This document shows positions 7,636-14,523 of a stretch of 14,523 nt of DNA, piece by piece. Made by a program: the position numbers and the translations under genes. Under the pieces are notes generated by a model. The model did not search any database, was not told the DNA's origin, and saw only the letters and a list, made by a program, of their open reading frames with translations. Positions within the stretch are counted from its first letter, which is position 1. Each line of letters begins with the position of its first letter. Source of the DNA: UBA1038 sp964480995 (GTDB lineage Bacteria; Bacillota; Clostridia; Christensenellales; Aristaeellaceae); contig CAYZRZ010000038.1 in NCBI GenBank assembly GCA_964480995.1, positions 1 to 14,523 of the forward strand. Reading direction: 5' to 3'.

Positions 7636-8688
7636 TCATTTCTGAGCAATAAAGTCATAGATGGCAGCCATGATCTCATCCGCTGTGTTATCGGTGATCC
7701 TGCGGACAAACCGGCCCTGTACGTACAGCGCGCCTGTCCCCTTGCCGCCGCCGCAGTAGGCGATATCCGCTCCCTGCGCCTCCCCCGGCCCATTGACGAT
7801 GCATCCCATAACGGCGACCGTCAGGCTCTCCTTGATATCGGCCGTGCGCCGTTCCACTTCCCGCGCGATGCCTTCCAGATCGACCTGTGTGCGCCCGCAG
7901 GTAGGGCATGATATCAGCTGTACGCTGCCGATCAGCCCGATCGCTTTGAGGATATCACGGGCGGCTTTGGGCTCCAGCAAAGGAGAACCGGTCAGTGATA
8001 CGCGGATCGTGCTCCCTATTCCGTCCAGCAATAGAGCACCAATGCCTATAGCCGATTTGATGGTCCCCTGTCCGGGCAAACCGGCCTCTGTTACACCTAC
8101 ATGAAGCGGATAATCGAAAGTCCTGTCGGCAAGCCTGTACGCGTCGACCGTCAGACGCACATCGCTTGCCTTCAGTGAAACAACAATGTCATCAAAGTGC
8201 GCCGCTTCCAGCAGCTTCACATGGCGAAGGGCGGATTCAACCATCGCCTCCGGCGTGATACCGCCGTAAGCCGAGAGGATATCCTTTGGGAGTGACCCTG
8301 TGTTGACGCCGATGCGGATGGGGATGCCATGGCGCTTGGCGCAGTCAGCCAGCATCCTGACCTTCTCCTCCCCGCCGATGTTGCCGGGGTTGATACGCAG
8401 CTTGCTGATGCCATGCTCAATAGCGCCGATTGCCAGCCGGTGATCGAAGTGTATATCGGCTACCAGGGGAACAGGGCTTGCGTCCACCAAGGCGCGCACA
8501 GCGCTTACACACTCCTCGTTATATACCGAAATCCGCACCAGATCCGCCCCGGCGGCTGCCAGTTGCAAGATCTGCTCACCGGTCGCCGCGGTATTTTCCG
8601 TAGGCGTGTTCGTCATGGATTGTATGCTGATGGGAAAATCGGCCCCGAGGCCTACCTTTCCCGCAAAAACAGCTTTTTTGCTACTCAT
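7636..8688 (-). CDS. ispG: 4-hydroxy-3-methylbut-2-enyl diphosphate synthase (flavodoxin/ferredoxin), IspG
   Basis: IspG carries out the penultimate MEP-pathway step, reductive ring opening of MEcPP to HMBPP with a [4Fe-4S] cluster. The 350-residue protein has the TIM-barrel start (FPISIQSMTNTPT, residues 18-30) and the C-terminal cluster ligands C261 and C264 (SCPTCGR), C296 and E303 (MGCIVNGPGEA). The ATG at 8688 is chosen over one 12 codons upstream because it is preceded by GAGG (8700-8697) and fits the family N-terminus; it overlaps the rseP stop as TGATG. Having ispG between rseP and polC is a clostridial arrangement; in Bacillus that position is held by proS. With dxr three genes upstream, two MEP enzymes share the operon. 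Confidence 0.97.
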   Translation of the reverse strand: MSSKKAVFAGKVGLGADFPISIQSMTNTPTENTAATGEQILQLAAAGADLVRISVYNEECVSAVRALVDASPVPLVADIHFDHRLAIGAIEHGISKLRINPGNIGGEEKVRMLADCAKRHGIPIRIGVNTGSLPKDILSAYGGITPEAMVESALRHVKLLEAAHFDDIVVSLKASDVRLTVDAYRLADRTFDYPLHVGVTEAGLPGQGTIKSAIGIGALLLDGIGSTIRVSLTGSPLLEPKAARDILKAIGLIGSVQLISCPTCGRTQVDLEGIAREVERRTADIKESLTVAVMGCIVNGPGEAQGADIAYCGGGKGTGALYVQGRFVRRITDNTADEIMAAIYDFIAQK

Positions 8689-9779
8689 CAGAACAGCCTC
8701 AATATATCGCGCAGGTTCACCCAAATCATCAGAGCAAACAGAAGAATCATCCCGAAGGCATGCACATACCCCTCGCGCTTAAAGGGCTTGCCGCGCACCG
8801 CCTCAATCAGCAAGAAGATGATCCGGCTTCCGTCAAGGCCGGGGATAGGGAGCAAATTGAAAAGACCCAGATTGATGGAAATCATGCACATCAGATAGAG
8901 GTAACCGGGAAGCTGGCTTGACTTGGTGGTCTGGACAATTGTTTCCGTTACTCCCACAAAGCCGGTCAGCTCATTGAGTCCCTGCCCTCGGAAGACCAAA
9001 TTGCCCAGAACCTTTAAAATACCGGTGCTGGTCTCGACGCACATTTGGGCCGCGGAAGACAGCATCTCCATCAGGCTGCCCGGCCGCCACTCCTGCGGAA
9101 CACTTGTCATGAGGCTTACACCCATCATGTAACGCCGGGCACTCTGATCGTAAAGCGGCGTCACCTCCAGCATCATTTCACCCTTGCCGGGTCGATCGAC
9201 CAGGATCTGAAGCATTGCTTCCCCTTCACGGGTCGCCTCATTGATCAATTCAGACACATTATCAGTCACCAGTGTGCCATTGACCGAGATGATCTTATCA
9301 AAAGCCTGAATACCCGCTACAGCGGCAGGCCCGTTTTCATTAACGGATTGTACGGTGGTGCTCGCGGGACCGGTGATTGTCGGGATCCCGCTGAGGGCGA
9401 AGAAAGCGACGGCCACGATGAAAGCAAGCACCACATTCATGACAGGCCCCGCCAAAATGGTCGCCAGGCGTTTCAACGCGCTGAAGTTTCCGAAATAACG
9501 GGGATCCGCTTTCGCTTCCTCGCTGCCGTCGTCCTCCCCGTAAAATGCGCAGAAACCACCCATCGGAATTATCCTGATAGAGAAATCTGTCTCATGCTTC
9601 TTGCTCTTCCATCCGAAAATCTTCGGGCCAAAGCCAATGGCAAACTCTCGCACAGGTATTTTGCTGAGCCGCGCGGCCCAGAAATGTCCGGCCTCATGAA
9701 TGGTGATCAGGATACCGAACATGACGACGGCTAATACAATATATACGCCGTTAGACAGGTTTTGATTAAGTGCTGTCAT
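8688..9779 (-). CDS. rseP: Site-2 intramembrane zinc metalloprotease, RseP/RasP family
   Basis: A membrane-embedded S2P-family protease that cleaves anti-sigma factors and remnant signal peptides within the membrane. The zinc motif HEAGH (28-32) lies in the first transmembrane segment and the third ligand motif LDG (315-317, in NLLPIPGLDG) near the C-terminus. A second membrane segment is at about 104-131, one PDZ domain at about 135-205, and two C-terminal segments at about 295-325 and 340-358. Length 363 residues is typical of the single-PDZ Gram-positive type. The ATG at 9779 has a strong SD (AAGGAGGATG region, 9790-9781) that directly abuts the dxr stop. The B. subtilis orthologue is RasP/YluC; which substrate it cleaves here cannot be read from the window. 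Confidence 0.96.
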   Translation of the reverse strand: MTALNQNLSNGVYIVLAVVMFGILITIHEAGHFWAARLSKIPVREFAIGFGPKIFGWKSKKHETDFSIRIIPMGGFCAFYGEDDGSEEAKADPRYFGNFSALKRLATILAGPVMNVVLAFIVAVAFFALSGIPTITGPASTTVQSVNENGPAAVAGIQAFDKIISVNGTLVTDNVSELINEATREGEAMLQILVDRPGKGEMMLEVTPLYDQSARRYMMGVSLMTSVPQEWRPGSLMEMLSSAAQMCVETSTGILKVLGNLVFRGQGLNELTGFVGVTETIVQTTKSSQLPGYLYLMCMISINLGLFNLLPIPGLDGSRIIFLLIEAVRGKPFKREGYVHAFGMILLFALMIWVNLRDILRLF

Positions 9780-9789
9780 ACATCCTCCT

Positions 9790-10938
9790 TCATTGCAATG
9801 AATACATCCGGGCTATTCGTCGGGCCTCCCGGTCAGCCCATATCACCGCATCCAATGTATCCGCGCTTTGAACGCCTAAACACTGCATGGTTTGGTCCAC
9901 AATACGGTAAATGTCGCCAAAGCGTATCTTTTCCTGCAGGAACAAAGCGACTGCTTCCTCGTTGGCCGCGTTGAGTACGCAGGCAGCGGCTCCCCCGGCC
10001 CGAAGCGCGTCAAAGGCCAGCTGGACGGCCGGAAAACGATCCCTGTCAAGTGATTCAAAACTGAGCTGTCCGACTTTTGAAAGCTGAAGCGGCGGCGAGC
10101 TTTGGGGCAAACGCCTTGGATAGCTCATGGCGTAAAGAATAGGCAGTTTCATATCCGGCAGGCCCAGCTGCGCCAGCACGGCATTATCTTCAAACTCCAC
10201 AAGGGAATGAACAATGCTCTGCGGATGAACCAACACCTCGATCTGATCAGGATGGGCATCAAACAGCCACCTGGCCTCGATCACTTCCAGCGCCTTGTTG
10301 AACATGCTGGCTGAGTCGATGGTAATCTTGGATCCCATGGACCAGTTCGGGTGACGCAGCGCCTCCTGCGGCGAAGCTGCCATGATCTTTTCTCTCGGCC
10401 AGGTACGGAAAGGCCCGCCGGACGCGGTTAAAATGATCTTGCGGAAGGGATTTCCCTCTGCCGCGTTCAGGCATTGGAATACCGCGCTGTGTTCGCTGTC
10501 CACCGGAAGAAGTGTAGCATCCGGACCGCCGACTGAACAGAGATTCATTACCAGGGCACCGCCCGCCACCAGGGCCTCTTTGTTTGCCAGCAGCACACGC
10601 CGTTTCGCCTGCCTGGCAGAAAGCACAGCTTTCAGGCCGATCATGCCGCTGACAGCAACCAACACATCATCGGCAGGCGCGAAACGGGCAAGCTGCTCCA
10701 GCGCATCTTCACCAAACAGCCACTCACAGCCCTGCTTCAAATCATCAGGAATCTCGGTTTTGACCCCCGTCAGTGCCGCAAAGCGCGGACGAAAAGTACG
10801 GACCTGCTCAAAAAGCAACTCAGCATTTTGGCGGGCACACAGCGCCTCAATATGGAACTCCTCCGGATATGCCTTGACAAGCTCCAGCGCCTGTGTGCCG
10901 ATGGAGCCGGTTGACCCTAAAATACTGATGGAACGCAT
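9790..10938 (-). CDS. dxr: 1-deoxy-D-xylulose 5-phosphate reductoisomerase (IspC)
   Basis: Dxr converts DXP to MEP with NADPH, the first committed step of non-mevalonate isoprenoid synthesis. The 382-residue cytosolic protein has the Rossmann motif GSTGSIG (8-14), NKEALV (119-124), the metal-binding DSEHSA (D147, E149), LTASGGPFR (170-178), the substrate loop with SKITIDSASMFNKALE (203-218, E218 as third metal ligand) and HPQSIVHSLVEF (238-249), plus a C-terminal helical domain. The ATG at 10938 has a short SD, AAAGG, 5 nt upstream. It lies 35 nt after cdsA and 10 nt before rseP, as in the Bacillus order cdsA-dxr-rasP. Confidence 0.98.
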   Translation of the reverse strand: MRSISILGSTGSIGTQALELVKAYPEEFHIEALCARQNAELLFEQVRTFRPRFAALTGVKTEIPDDLKQGCEWLFGEDALEQLARFAPADDVLVAVSGMIGLKAVLSARQAKRRVLLANKEALVAGGALVMNLCSVGGPDATLLPVDSEHSAVFQCLNAAEGNPFRKIILTASGGPFRTWPREKIMAASPQEALRHPNWSMGSKITIDSASMFNKALEVIEARWLFDAHPDQIEVLVHPQSIVHSLVEFEDNAVLAQLGLPDMKLPILYAMSYPRRLPQSSPPLQLSKVGQLSFESLDRDRFPAVQLAFDALRAGGAAACVLNAANEEAVALFLQEKIRFGDIYRIVDQTMQCLGVQSADTLDAVIWADREARRIARMYSLQ

Positions 10939-10973
10939 AAAAGCCTTTCAGCTTGCACCATACTCTGTTGGCA

Positions 10974-11786
10974 TTACAGCATGATCAAGTAATAGATATA
11001 GACAAACACGGTGACAAAGAGGATGGAATCCAACCTGTCCATCATACCGCCGTGTCCGGGGAAAATTCTACCGAAATCCTTTACGCCGCAATGGCGTTTC
11101 ACCAAGGATGCAAACAAATCGCCGATCTGTCCGGCCAGGCCGCCGACCAGGCCGATGACCACGAAATGCCAGAAAGGGAGCTGTGAAAGCCCAAGGATGC
11201 CGGCAAGTAAATAGATCACCACAGCAGTCAGCAGGCTGCCGGCCAAACCGCCAAATGCGCCTTCAATGGTCTTTTTGGGGCTGATCACGGGGTTAAGCTT
11301 TGCCCGGCCATAGCGGACGCCGACAAAATATGCAGCCATATCCCCCATTGTCGGCACAAAAAAGCTGAGCGAAAGCAGCACGCGGTGCAGCGGCATCGGC
11401 AGACGGCTCATGGCCAGCATGCACATGCCGGGCAAGGCCACGGTTAATAGAGGCATCAATGAGAACATCATGTCATCAAGGCGGGGGTTATTCCTAAACA
11501 AAACCACGATACAAACCACGAAAAAAGTTGCCGTGACCATGGCGATCAAAATGCTGATCACTTCAATGTGATCCAGCATCAGAAAACACGGTATGCTCAC
11601 AATCAAAGCCGCCCAGGTGGGCCACGCCACCGGCCGGTGCTCCGCTTTGGTCAAAATCGAAAATTCTTCCGCCACAGCTATCAGAACCGCCGCGATCCAA
11701 ACCACCGCGAAAGCCCAGCCGCCGAAGTACAAAAGCGTCAGGAGCATGGCAAGAAGCCCCGCGCCGGTGATTATCCTCGTCATCAT
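10974..11786 (-). CDS. cdsA: Phosphatidate cytidylyltransferase (CDP-diglyceride synthase)
   Basis: CdsA makes CDP-diacylglycerol from phosphatidic acid and CTP, the branch point for phosphatidylglycerol and other anionic phospholipids. The 270-residue protein is almost entirely hydrophobic with about eight membrane segments. The CDP-alcohol synthase signature is intact near the C-terminus: SLVKRHCGVKDFGRIFPGHG (227-246), then the conserved D250, R251 and D253. An upstream conserved stretch GDMAAYFVGVRYGR (148-161) and SPKKTIEG (169-176) also match the family. The ATG at 11786 overlaps the uppS stop as ATGA, so translation is probably coupled; a second ATG follows immediately and could be the true start. 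Confidence 0.97.
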   Translation of the reverse strand: MMTRIITGAGLLAMLLTLLYFGGWAFAVVWIAAVLIAVAEEFSILTKAEHRPVAWPTWAALIVSIPCFLMLDHIEVISILIAMVTATFFVVCIVVLFRNNPRLDDMMFSLMPLLTVALPGMCMLAMSRLPMPLHRVLLSLSFFVPTMGDMAAYFVGVRYGRAKLNPVISPKKTIEGAFGGLAGSLLTAVVIYLLAGILGLSQLPFWHFVVIGLVGGLAGQIGDLFASLVKRHCGVKDFGRIFPGHGGMMDRLDSILFVTVFVYIYYLIML

Positions 11787-12505
11787 GTAGTTCTTCCCCC
11801 ATATCGTCTATCCCGGCTTCCGAAGGAAGCAAGCACGCTTTTATACTGCGTTACTGTGAAATCCGGCCACAGGACATCGGGAAAGCTCATCTCAGCATAG
11901 GCATTTTGGTATAGAAGATAGTTGCTCAGCCGAAGCTCACCGCTTGTTCGGATCAGAAGGTCCACATCCGGCTGGCCGGCGGTATAGAGTTTTGACTCAA
12001 ACATCTCGGCGTCGATCTGTTCGGGCTCTATCTCACCCGACTTCACCATCTGAGCAAGAACCCTGGCAGCTTTGACGATTTCAGCACGGCTGCCGTAGTT
12101 AAGGGCAATGTTAAGCTGCAGGCCGAGGTTCTCACGGGTGATGCGCTCGGCATTGTCCACCGCGTCCCGCTGTGCTGGCGGCAGAGCCGACACATCCCCC
12201 AAAATACGGATGCGAACGCCCTTTTCATGAAGTTCGTCTATTTCGGATTTAAAAAAATCAAGAACCAGCGCCATCAGCGCCGATACTTCAGCCCGGGATC
12301 GCTTCCAGTTTTCGGTTGAAAAAGCGTACAGTGACAATACCTCGATACCGGCATCGCTTGAATAACGCACGATCTCGCGCAGTGTCTCCACCCCGCGGCG
12401 ATGCCCAAGGGCGATCTCGATGCTGTGCTGTTTTGCCCAGCGCCCATTGCCATCCATAATGATGGCAACATGGCGGGGTAAATTCATCTTCTTATCCTGC
12501 GGCAT
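11783..12505 (-). CDS. uppS: Isoprenyl transferase / undecaprenyl diphosphate synthase
   Basis: A cis-prenyltransferase that extends farnesyl diphosphate with IPP to undecaprenyl diphosphate, the lipid carrier for cell-wall polymers. The 240-residue protein has the catalytic motif IIMDGNGRWAK (15-25, D18), the loop YAFSTENWKRS (60-70), and the C-terminal IPP-binding motif LIRTSGELRLSNYLLYQ (184-200) with the AYAE motif (202-205). The open frame extends 21 codons further upstream, but the ATG at 12505 has a near-perfect SD (AAGGAGG, 6-nt spacer) and matches family length. The start overlaps the preceding small gene by 14 nt, and the end overlaps cdsA by 4 nt. Confidence 0.97.
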   Translation of the reverse strand: MPQDKKMNLPRHVAIIMDGNGRWAKQHSIEIALGHRRGVETLREIVRYSSDAGIEVLSLYAFSTENWKRSRAEVSALMALVLDFFKSEIDELHEKGVRIRILGDVSALPPAQRDAVDNAERITRENLGLQLNIALNYGSRAEIVKAARVLAQMVKSGEIEPEQIDAEMFESKLYTAGQPDVDLLIRTSGELRLSNYLLYQNAYAEMSFPDVLWPDFTVTQYKSVLASFGSRDRRYGGRTT

Positions 12506-12719
12506 GCTGTGCCTCCTTAGGCTCCGCGTCGCTGAAAAACGCAACAACAAGACAAAGCTGAGCGCCATTCTTACGCACAGCGACCACCCGGGCAGATCTC
12601 CCCTCTGAGGATTTATCCTTCGGGGATCTGGTCTGGGTCACAATGGGCTTGACCCCCGGCTCAGCACAGGAAAGCAGGGCCTCTTCCAGCGGCAGACCGA
12701 TCAAATTGCTGCTTATCAA
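12492..12719 (-). CDS. Small PASTA-like protein of unknown function between frr and uppS
   Basis: A 75-residue open frame fills exactly the space between frr and uppS. The likely TTG start at 12719 overlaps the frr stop codon as TTGA, and the end overlaps the uppS start by 14 nt, the geometry expected of a coupled operon gene. Residues 5-25 (NLIGLPLEEALLSCAEPGVKP) resemble the start of a PASTA repeat, whose pattern is an N-L-x-G-x-x-x-x-x-A helix followed by a strand. The rest is a basic loop (28-41) and a strand-like ARVVAVRKNGAQLCLVVAFF (42-61). There is no signal peptide or membrane segment, so it appears cytosolic, unlike PASTA kinases and penicillin-binding proteins. I believe related short proteins occur in other Clostridia but know no function. 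The SD is poor. Confidence 0.72.
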   Translation of the reverse strand: MISSNLIGLPLEEALLSCAEPGVKPIVTQTRSPKDKSSEGRSARVVAVRKNGAQLCLVVAFFSDAEPKEAQHAAG

Positions 12720-13273
12720 ACGGACAGTATCTCTTTTTCTTTCTCGGCGGCCATTTTGTCAATGTCCTTGACAGCGGCATCCGTCACCTTCTGCAGCTCA
12801 TCTTCCGCCTTGCGCTGATCATCTTCGGTAATGACAGAATCCTTTTTGAGCTTTTTGATATGCTCCATCGCGTCGCGGCGGATCGAGCGCAGCGCCACCT
12901 TGGACTCCTCCGCGGCTTGAGCGACCTTTTTGCTCAGCTCCTTGCGGCGCTCGGCGTTAAGCTCAGGGACGATCAGGCGGATGATCTTGCCGTCATTGGC
13001 AGGGTTCATCCCCAGATCGCTGATCTGAATGGCTTTTTCGATCAGCGGAATTGCCTTGGCATCCCAGGGGGAGATGACCAGAACACGGGGCTCGGGGGCA
13101 GTGATGTTAGCCATTTGATTGAGCGGGGTGACGCTCCCATAGTAATCAACCGAAATGCGGTCCAAAATCTGGGGATTAGCGCGTCCGGCGCGCAAGGACT
13201 GCATATCCCGCTTGAACACGTCCTTGGTTTTCTCCATCTTTTCTTTCGCGGCTTTAATGATTGTATCGTACAT
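12716..13273 (-). CDS. frr: Ribosome recycling factor
   Basis: RRF splits post-termination ribosomes together with EF-G. The 185-residue protein matches the family length and its motifs: LRAGRANPQILDRI (27-40), the DYYGSVTPLNQMANI hinge and core, GKIIRLIVPELNAERRKEL (96-114), and the C-terminal helix ending of domain I (EDDQRKAEDELQKVTD). The ATG at 13273 has an ideal SD, AAGGAGGT, 9 nt upstream. It is the first gene behind the promoter at 13301-13329. The rpsB-tsf-pyrH genes that usually precede frr in Firmicutes are not here; an LCP gene takes their place. Confidence 0.98.
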   Translation of the reverse strand: MYDTIIKAAKEKMEKTKDVFKRDMQSLRAGRANPQILDRISVDYYGSVTPLNQMANITAPEPRVLVISPWDAKAIPLIEKAIQISDLGMNPANDGKIIRLIVPELNAERRKELSKKVAQAAEESKVALRSIRRDAMEHIKKLKKDSVITEDDQRKAEDELQKVTDAAVKDIDKMAAEKEKEILSV

Positions 13274-13300
13274 TGTTTGCTACCTCCTTTTATTAGGGTT

Positions 13301-13329
13301 ATTGTATCCTGTTTAGGGTTGTTTATCAA
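13301..13329 (-). promoter_or_regulatory. Sigma-A-type promoter for the frr-uppS-cdsA-dxr-rseP-ispG-polC cluster
   Basis: On the minus strand TTGATA (13329-13324, 5 of 6 to consensus) is followed after exactly 17 nt by TACAAT (13306-13301, 5 of 6). The -35 box lies inside the last codons of the LCP gene and the -10 just after its stop. Transcription would begin near 13294, about 20 nt before the frr ATG, leaving a very short leader that contains the strong frr SD. This is the best promoter match I see in the window. Confidence 0.8.
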
Positions 13330-14314
13330 CCTCTAAGGGGGTCGGATCATCAGTTAAAAACTCCATGAGTGCTTCCCTGTTGCGCTTCAGGTTCGGAACA
13401 AGGTAATAGGTATCCCGAATCACCTGCGATGAAAAAGCCCCCTTGACGGGGATGCTGAGCGTTTCAATCTCCAATTGATCAAGCCTGATGATATCCTTCA
13501 GCAGGCTCAGCGCGTCACCCAGGCTGACATCAGTGCCCACAGAACCGATGAACCCGGAAACGGCATCCATCATCTGCTCTTGGGACGCTTGCTGTACTTG
13601 CCGGTAAATGGCCTGTATCACCCGCTGCTGGCGGCCAACGCGCTCAAAATCACTGTCTGTTTTACGGATGCGGGCGTAACTCATCGCCTGTAAGCCGGTC
13701 AGGATACGGGTACCGGAAGCAGCCAGCATTCCCTCGTTCTCCGGTATTCCCCGCTGATAATTATAATACCCCAAAATGCCGTTGAGAGGTTTGAGCTCGT
13801 ATTCATCCACCGTCAGTTCCACACCGCCGATGGCGTCCACAAGGTCTGCCATAAGGCTGTAGTTGACCGCCAGATACCCATCCGCCTCAACGCCGAAGTT
13901 ATCCTCAAGCGTTTTTCTAAGCTTTGTTTCACCGCCGAACGCATAGGCCGCGTTTAGCCGGTTGTATCCGCTGCCGGAAATTTTGACATAAAGATCCCGC
14001 ATAAAACTGACCAGCTTCAGGCTGTTCTTCCTGGTATTGAGGACTGCCAGAATCATCGTGTCGCTGCGTCCCTTGAGGCTGTCGCCCGGCTGATCAATGC
14101 CTAATATTAGCAGCCTGTACTCTCCTTTGAGTCCGGTGGCGGGCATTTGGAAGTTTTCGGGCAGAACCACAAAGGCTCTGCCCTCTTCATCACGCTCCGC
14201 CAGGAGGTCGATCAGCATCTGCGTCTCTTCTTCTGTCAGCTGATCCTCCTCAGGCATTGCTGCCGGAGATACCAAGATCAGCAAGGCAAATACCATAGCA
14301 AGCAATCGGCGCAT
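13313..14314 (-). CDS. LytR-CpsA-Psr (LCP) family cell-wall polymer ligase
   Basis: LCP proteins act outside the membrane and transfer polymers such as teichoic acids or polysaccharides from undecaprenyl diphosphate to peptidoglycan. The 333-residue protein has a short N-terminal hydrophobic segment (residues 4-20) with only MRR before it, which could be a signal peptide or an anchor. The LCP domain spans about 65-240, with LLILGID (68-74), GRSDTM (82-87, D85), SFMRDLYV (103-110, R106), NRLNAAYAFGG (118-128) and ARIRKTDSDFERVGRQQR (214-231), the pyrophosphate-binding arginines included. About 90 residues follow without a recognised domain. The substrate polymer cannot be told. The ATG at 14314 has a weak SD and lies 19 nt from the end of the rnf terminator. 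Confidence 0.94.
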   Translation of the reverse strand: MRRLLAMVFALLILVSPAAMPEEDQLTEEETQMLIDLLAERDEEGRAFVVLPENFQMPATGLKGEYRLLILGIDQPGDSLKGRSDTMILAVLNTRKNSLKLVSFMRDLYVKISGSGYNRLNAAYAFGGETKLRKTLEDNFGVEADGYLAVNYSLMADLVDAIGGVELTVDEYELKPLNGILGYYNYQRGIPENEGMLAASGTRILTGLQAMSYARIRKTDSDFERVGRQQRVIQAIYRQVQQASQEQMMDAVSGFIGSVGTDVSLGDALSLLKDIIRLDQLEIETLSIPVKGAFSSQVIRDTYYLVPNLKRNREALMEFLTDDPTPLEVDKQP

Positions 14315-14332
14315 AAAACCACACTTTCATTT

Positions 14333-14376
14333 GATAAGAAAAGCACAGCATAAGACTTGCTGCGCTCCCCTTATCA
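14333..14376 (-). terminator. Rho-independent terminator after rnfB
   Basis: The minus-strand RNA has an 8-pair stem, GCGCAGCA (14365-14358) with UGCUGUGC (14350-14343), including one G-U pair, around a 7-nt loop AGUCUUA, followed at once by UUUUCUU (14342-14336). Flanking GAUAAG (14375-14370) can also pair with CUUAUC (14338-14333) through four intervening weak pairs (14369-14366 with 14342-14339), giving up to 18 base pairs. It begins about 20 nt after the rnfB stop, where a terminator for the rnf operon is expected. Confidence 0.85.
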
Positions 14377-14394
14377 GTTACCAGTCTTCAGCCT

Positions 14395-14523
14395 TCAGGC
14401 GCTGACCGTAATGCATTTCTTGGGACATACAGCAACACAGGCTTCGCACAGGGTGCATTTACCCGGGTCTATCTCCGCCAGGAAGTTTGTCACATGGATA
14501 GCGTCATACTCACAGGCTTTTTC
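14395..14523 (-). CDS. rnfB: Rnf electron transport complex subunit B, C-terminal fragment (enters from the right edge)
   Basis: Only the last 42 codons are in the window. They read through the end of a 2[4Fe-4S] ferredoxin domain: a KAC(E)YDAIHV segment, then NFLAEIDPGKC and a full C-x2-C-x2-C-x3-CP cluster motif (CTLCEACVAVCP, fragment residues 23-34), ending KKCITVSA. The link between the two clusters (DAIHVTNFLAEID) is characteristic of RnfB, which carries electrons from ferredoxin into the membrane Rnf complex that pumps Na+ or H+ during NAD reduction. Another polyferredoxin is possible because the N-terminal part is missing. A terminator follows, as expected if rnfB closes the rnfCDGEAB operon. 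Confidence 0.78.
   Translation of the reverse strand, partial: EKACEYDAIHVTNFLAEIDPGKCTLCEACVAVCPKKCITVSA

Noticed and set aside
9045..9734. 229-codon plus-strand frame across rseP
   Set aside because: It is antisense to the intact rseP with HEAGH and LDG motifs; the translation is His/Arg-rich with no domain.
14251..14331. 26-codon frame (ATG at 14331) overlapping the LCP start in another frame
   Set aside because: It has no SD, a random composition and lies inside the LCP signal-peptide coding region.

Overview
The window is a stretch of core chromosome from a low-GC-type Gram-positive bacterium (Firmicutes/Bacillota). An anaerobic member of the Clostridia is most likely. The evidence is a PolC-type replicative polymerase (a Gram-positive hallmark), the order frr-uppS-cdsA-dxr-rseP-ispG-polC followed by rimP-nusA-ylxR-ylxQ-infB, and the end of an Rnf-complex ferredoxin subunit (RnfB) at the right edge. 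Rnf is typical of anaerobes. Base composition looks moderately GC-rich for the group. I cannot place it more finely from sequence alone; an uncultured gut- or digester-type clostridial lineage is a guess.

Every gene I accept lies on the minus strand, so the window reads biologically from right (14523) to left (1). Right edge: the last 42 codons of rnfB, then a strong intrinsic terminator, then a LytR-CpsA-Psr (LCP) cell-wall ligase gene. A good sigma-A-type promoter overlaps the end of the LCP gene and drives the first cluster: frr (ribosome recycling), an unnamed 75-residue PASTA-like small protein, uppS (undecaprenyl diphosphate synthase), cdsA (CDP-diacylglycerol synthase), dxr and ispG (two MEP isoprenoid steps), rseP (site-2 protease) and polC (DNA polymerase III alpha). 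The genes are packed with 4-nt, 1-nt or 14-nt overlaps, or gaps under 40 nt, which suggests one polycistron with translational coupling. The MEP enzymes supply the isoprenoid units that UppS polymerises into the undecaprenyl carrier. LCP proteins use that carrier when they attach polymers to peptidoglycan, so much of this block concerns the envelope.

A 200-nt gap (3089-3288) separates polC from the second cluster. It holds a promoter with an extended -10 and a structured leader of about 120 nt that contains a terminator-like hairpin. The second cluster is rimP-nusA-ylxR-ylxQ-infB: ribosome maturation, transcription elongation/termination, two small RNA-binding proteins and translation initiation factor IF-2. 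infB runs off the left edge; its visible part is a long low-complexity N-terminal region ending in tandem GRPAPG-type repeats.

This is mostly ordinary housekeeping DNA. I see no mobile element, CRISPR array, tRNA, rRNA or defence system. The points worth a second look are the small PASTA-like gene between frr and uppS, the possible attenuator in the rimP leader, the repeat-rich and atypical IF-2 N-terminus, and the LCP gene that begins directly after a terminator without a visible promoter.
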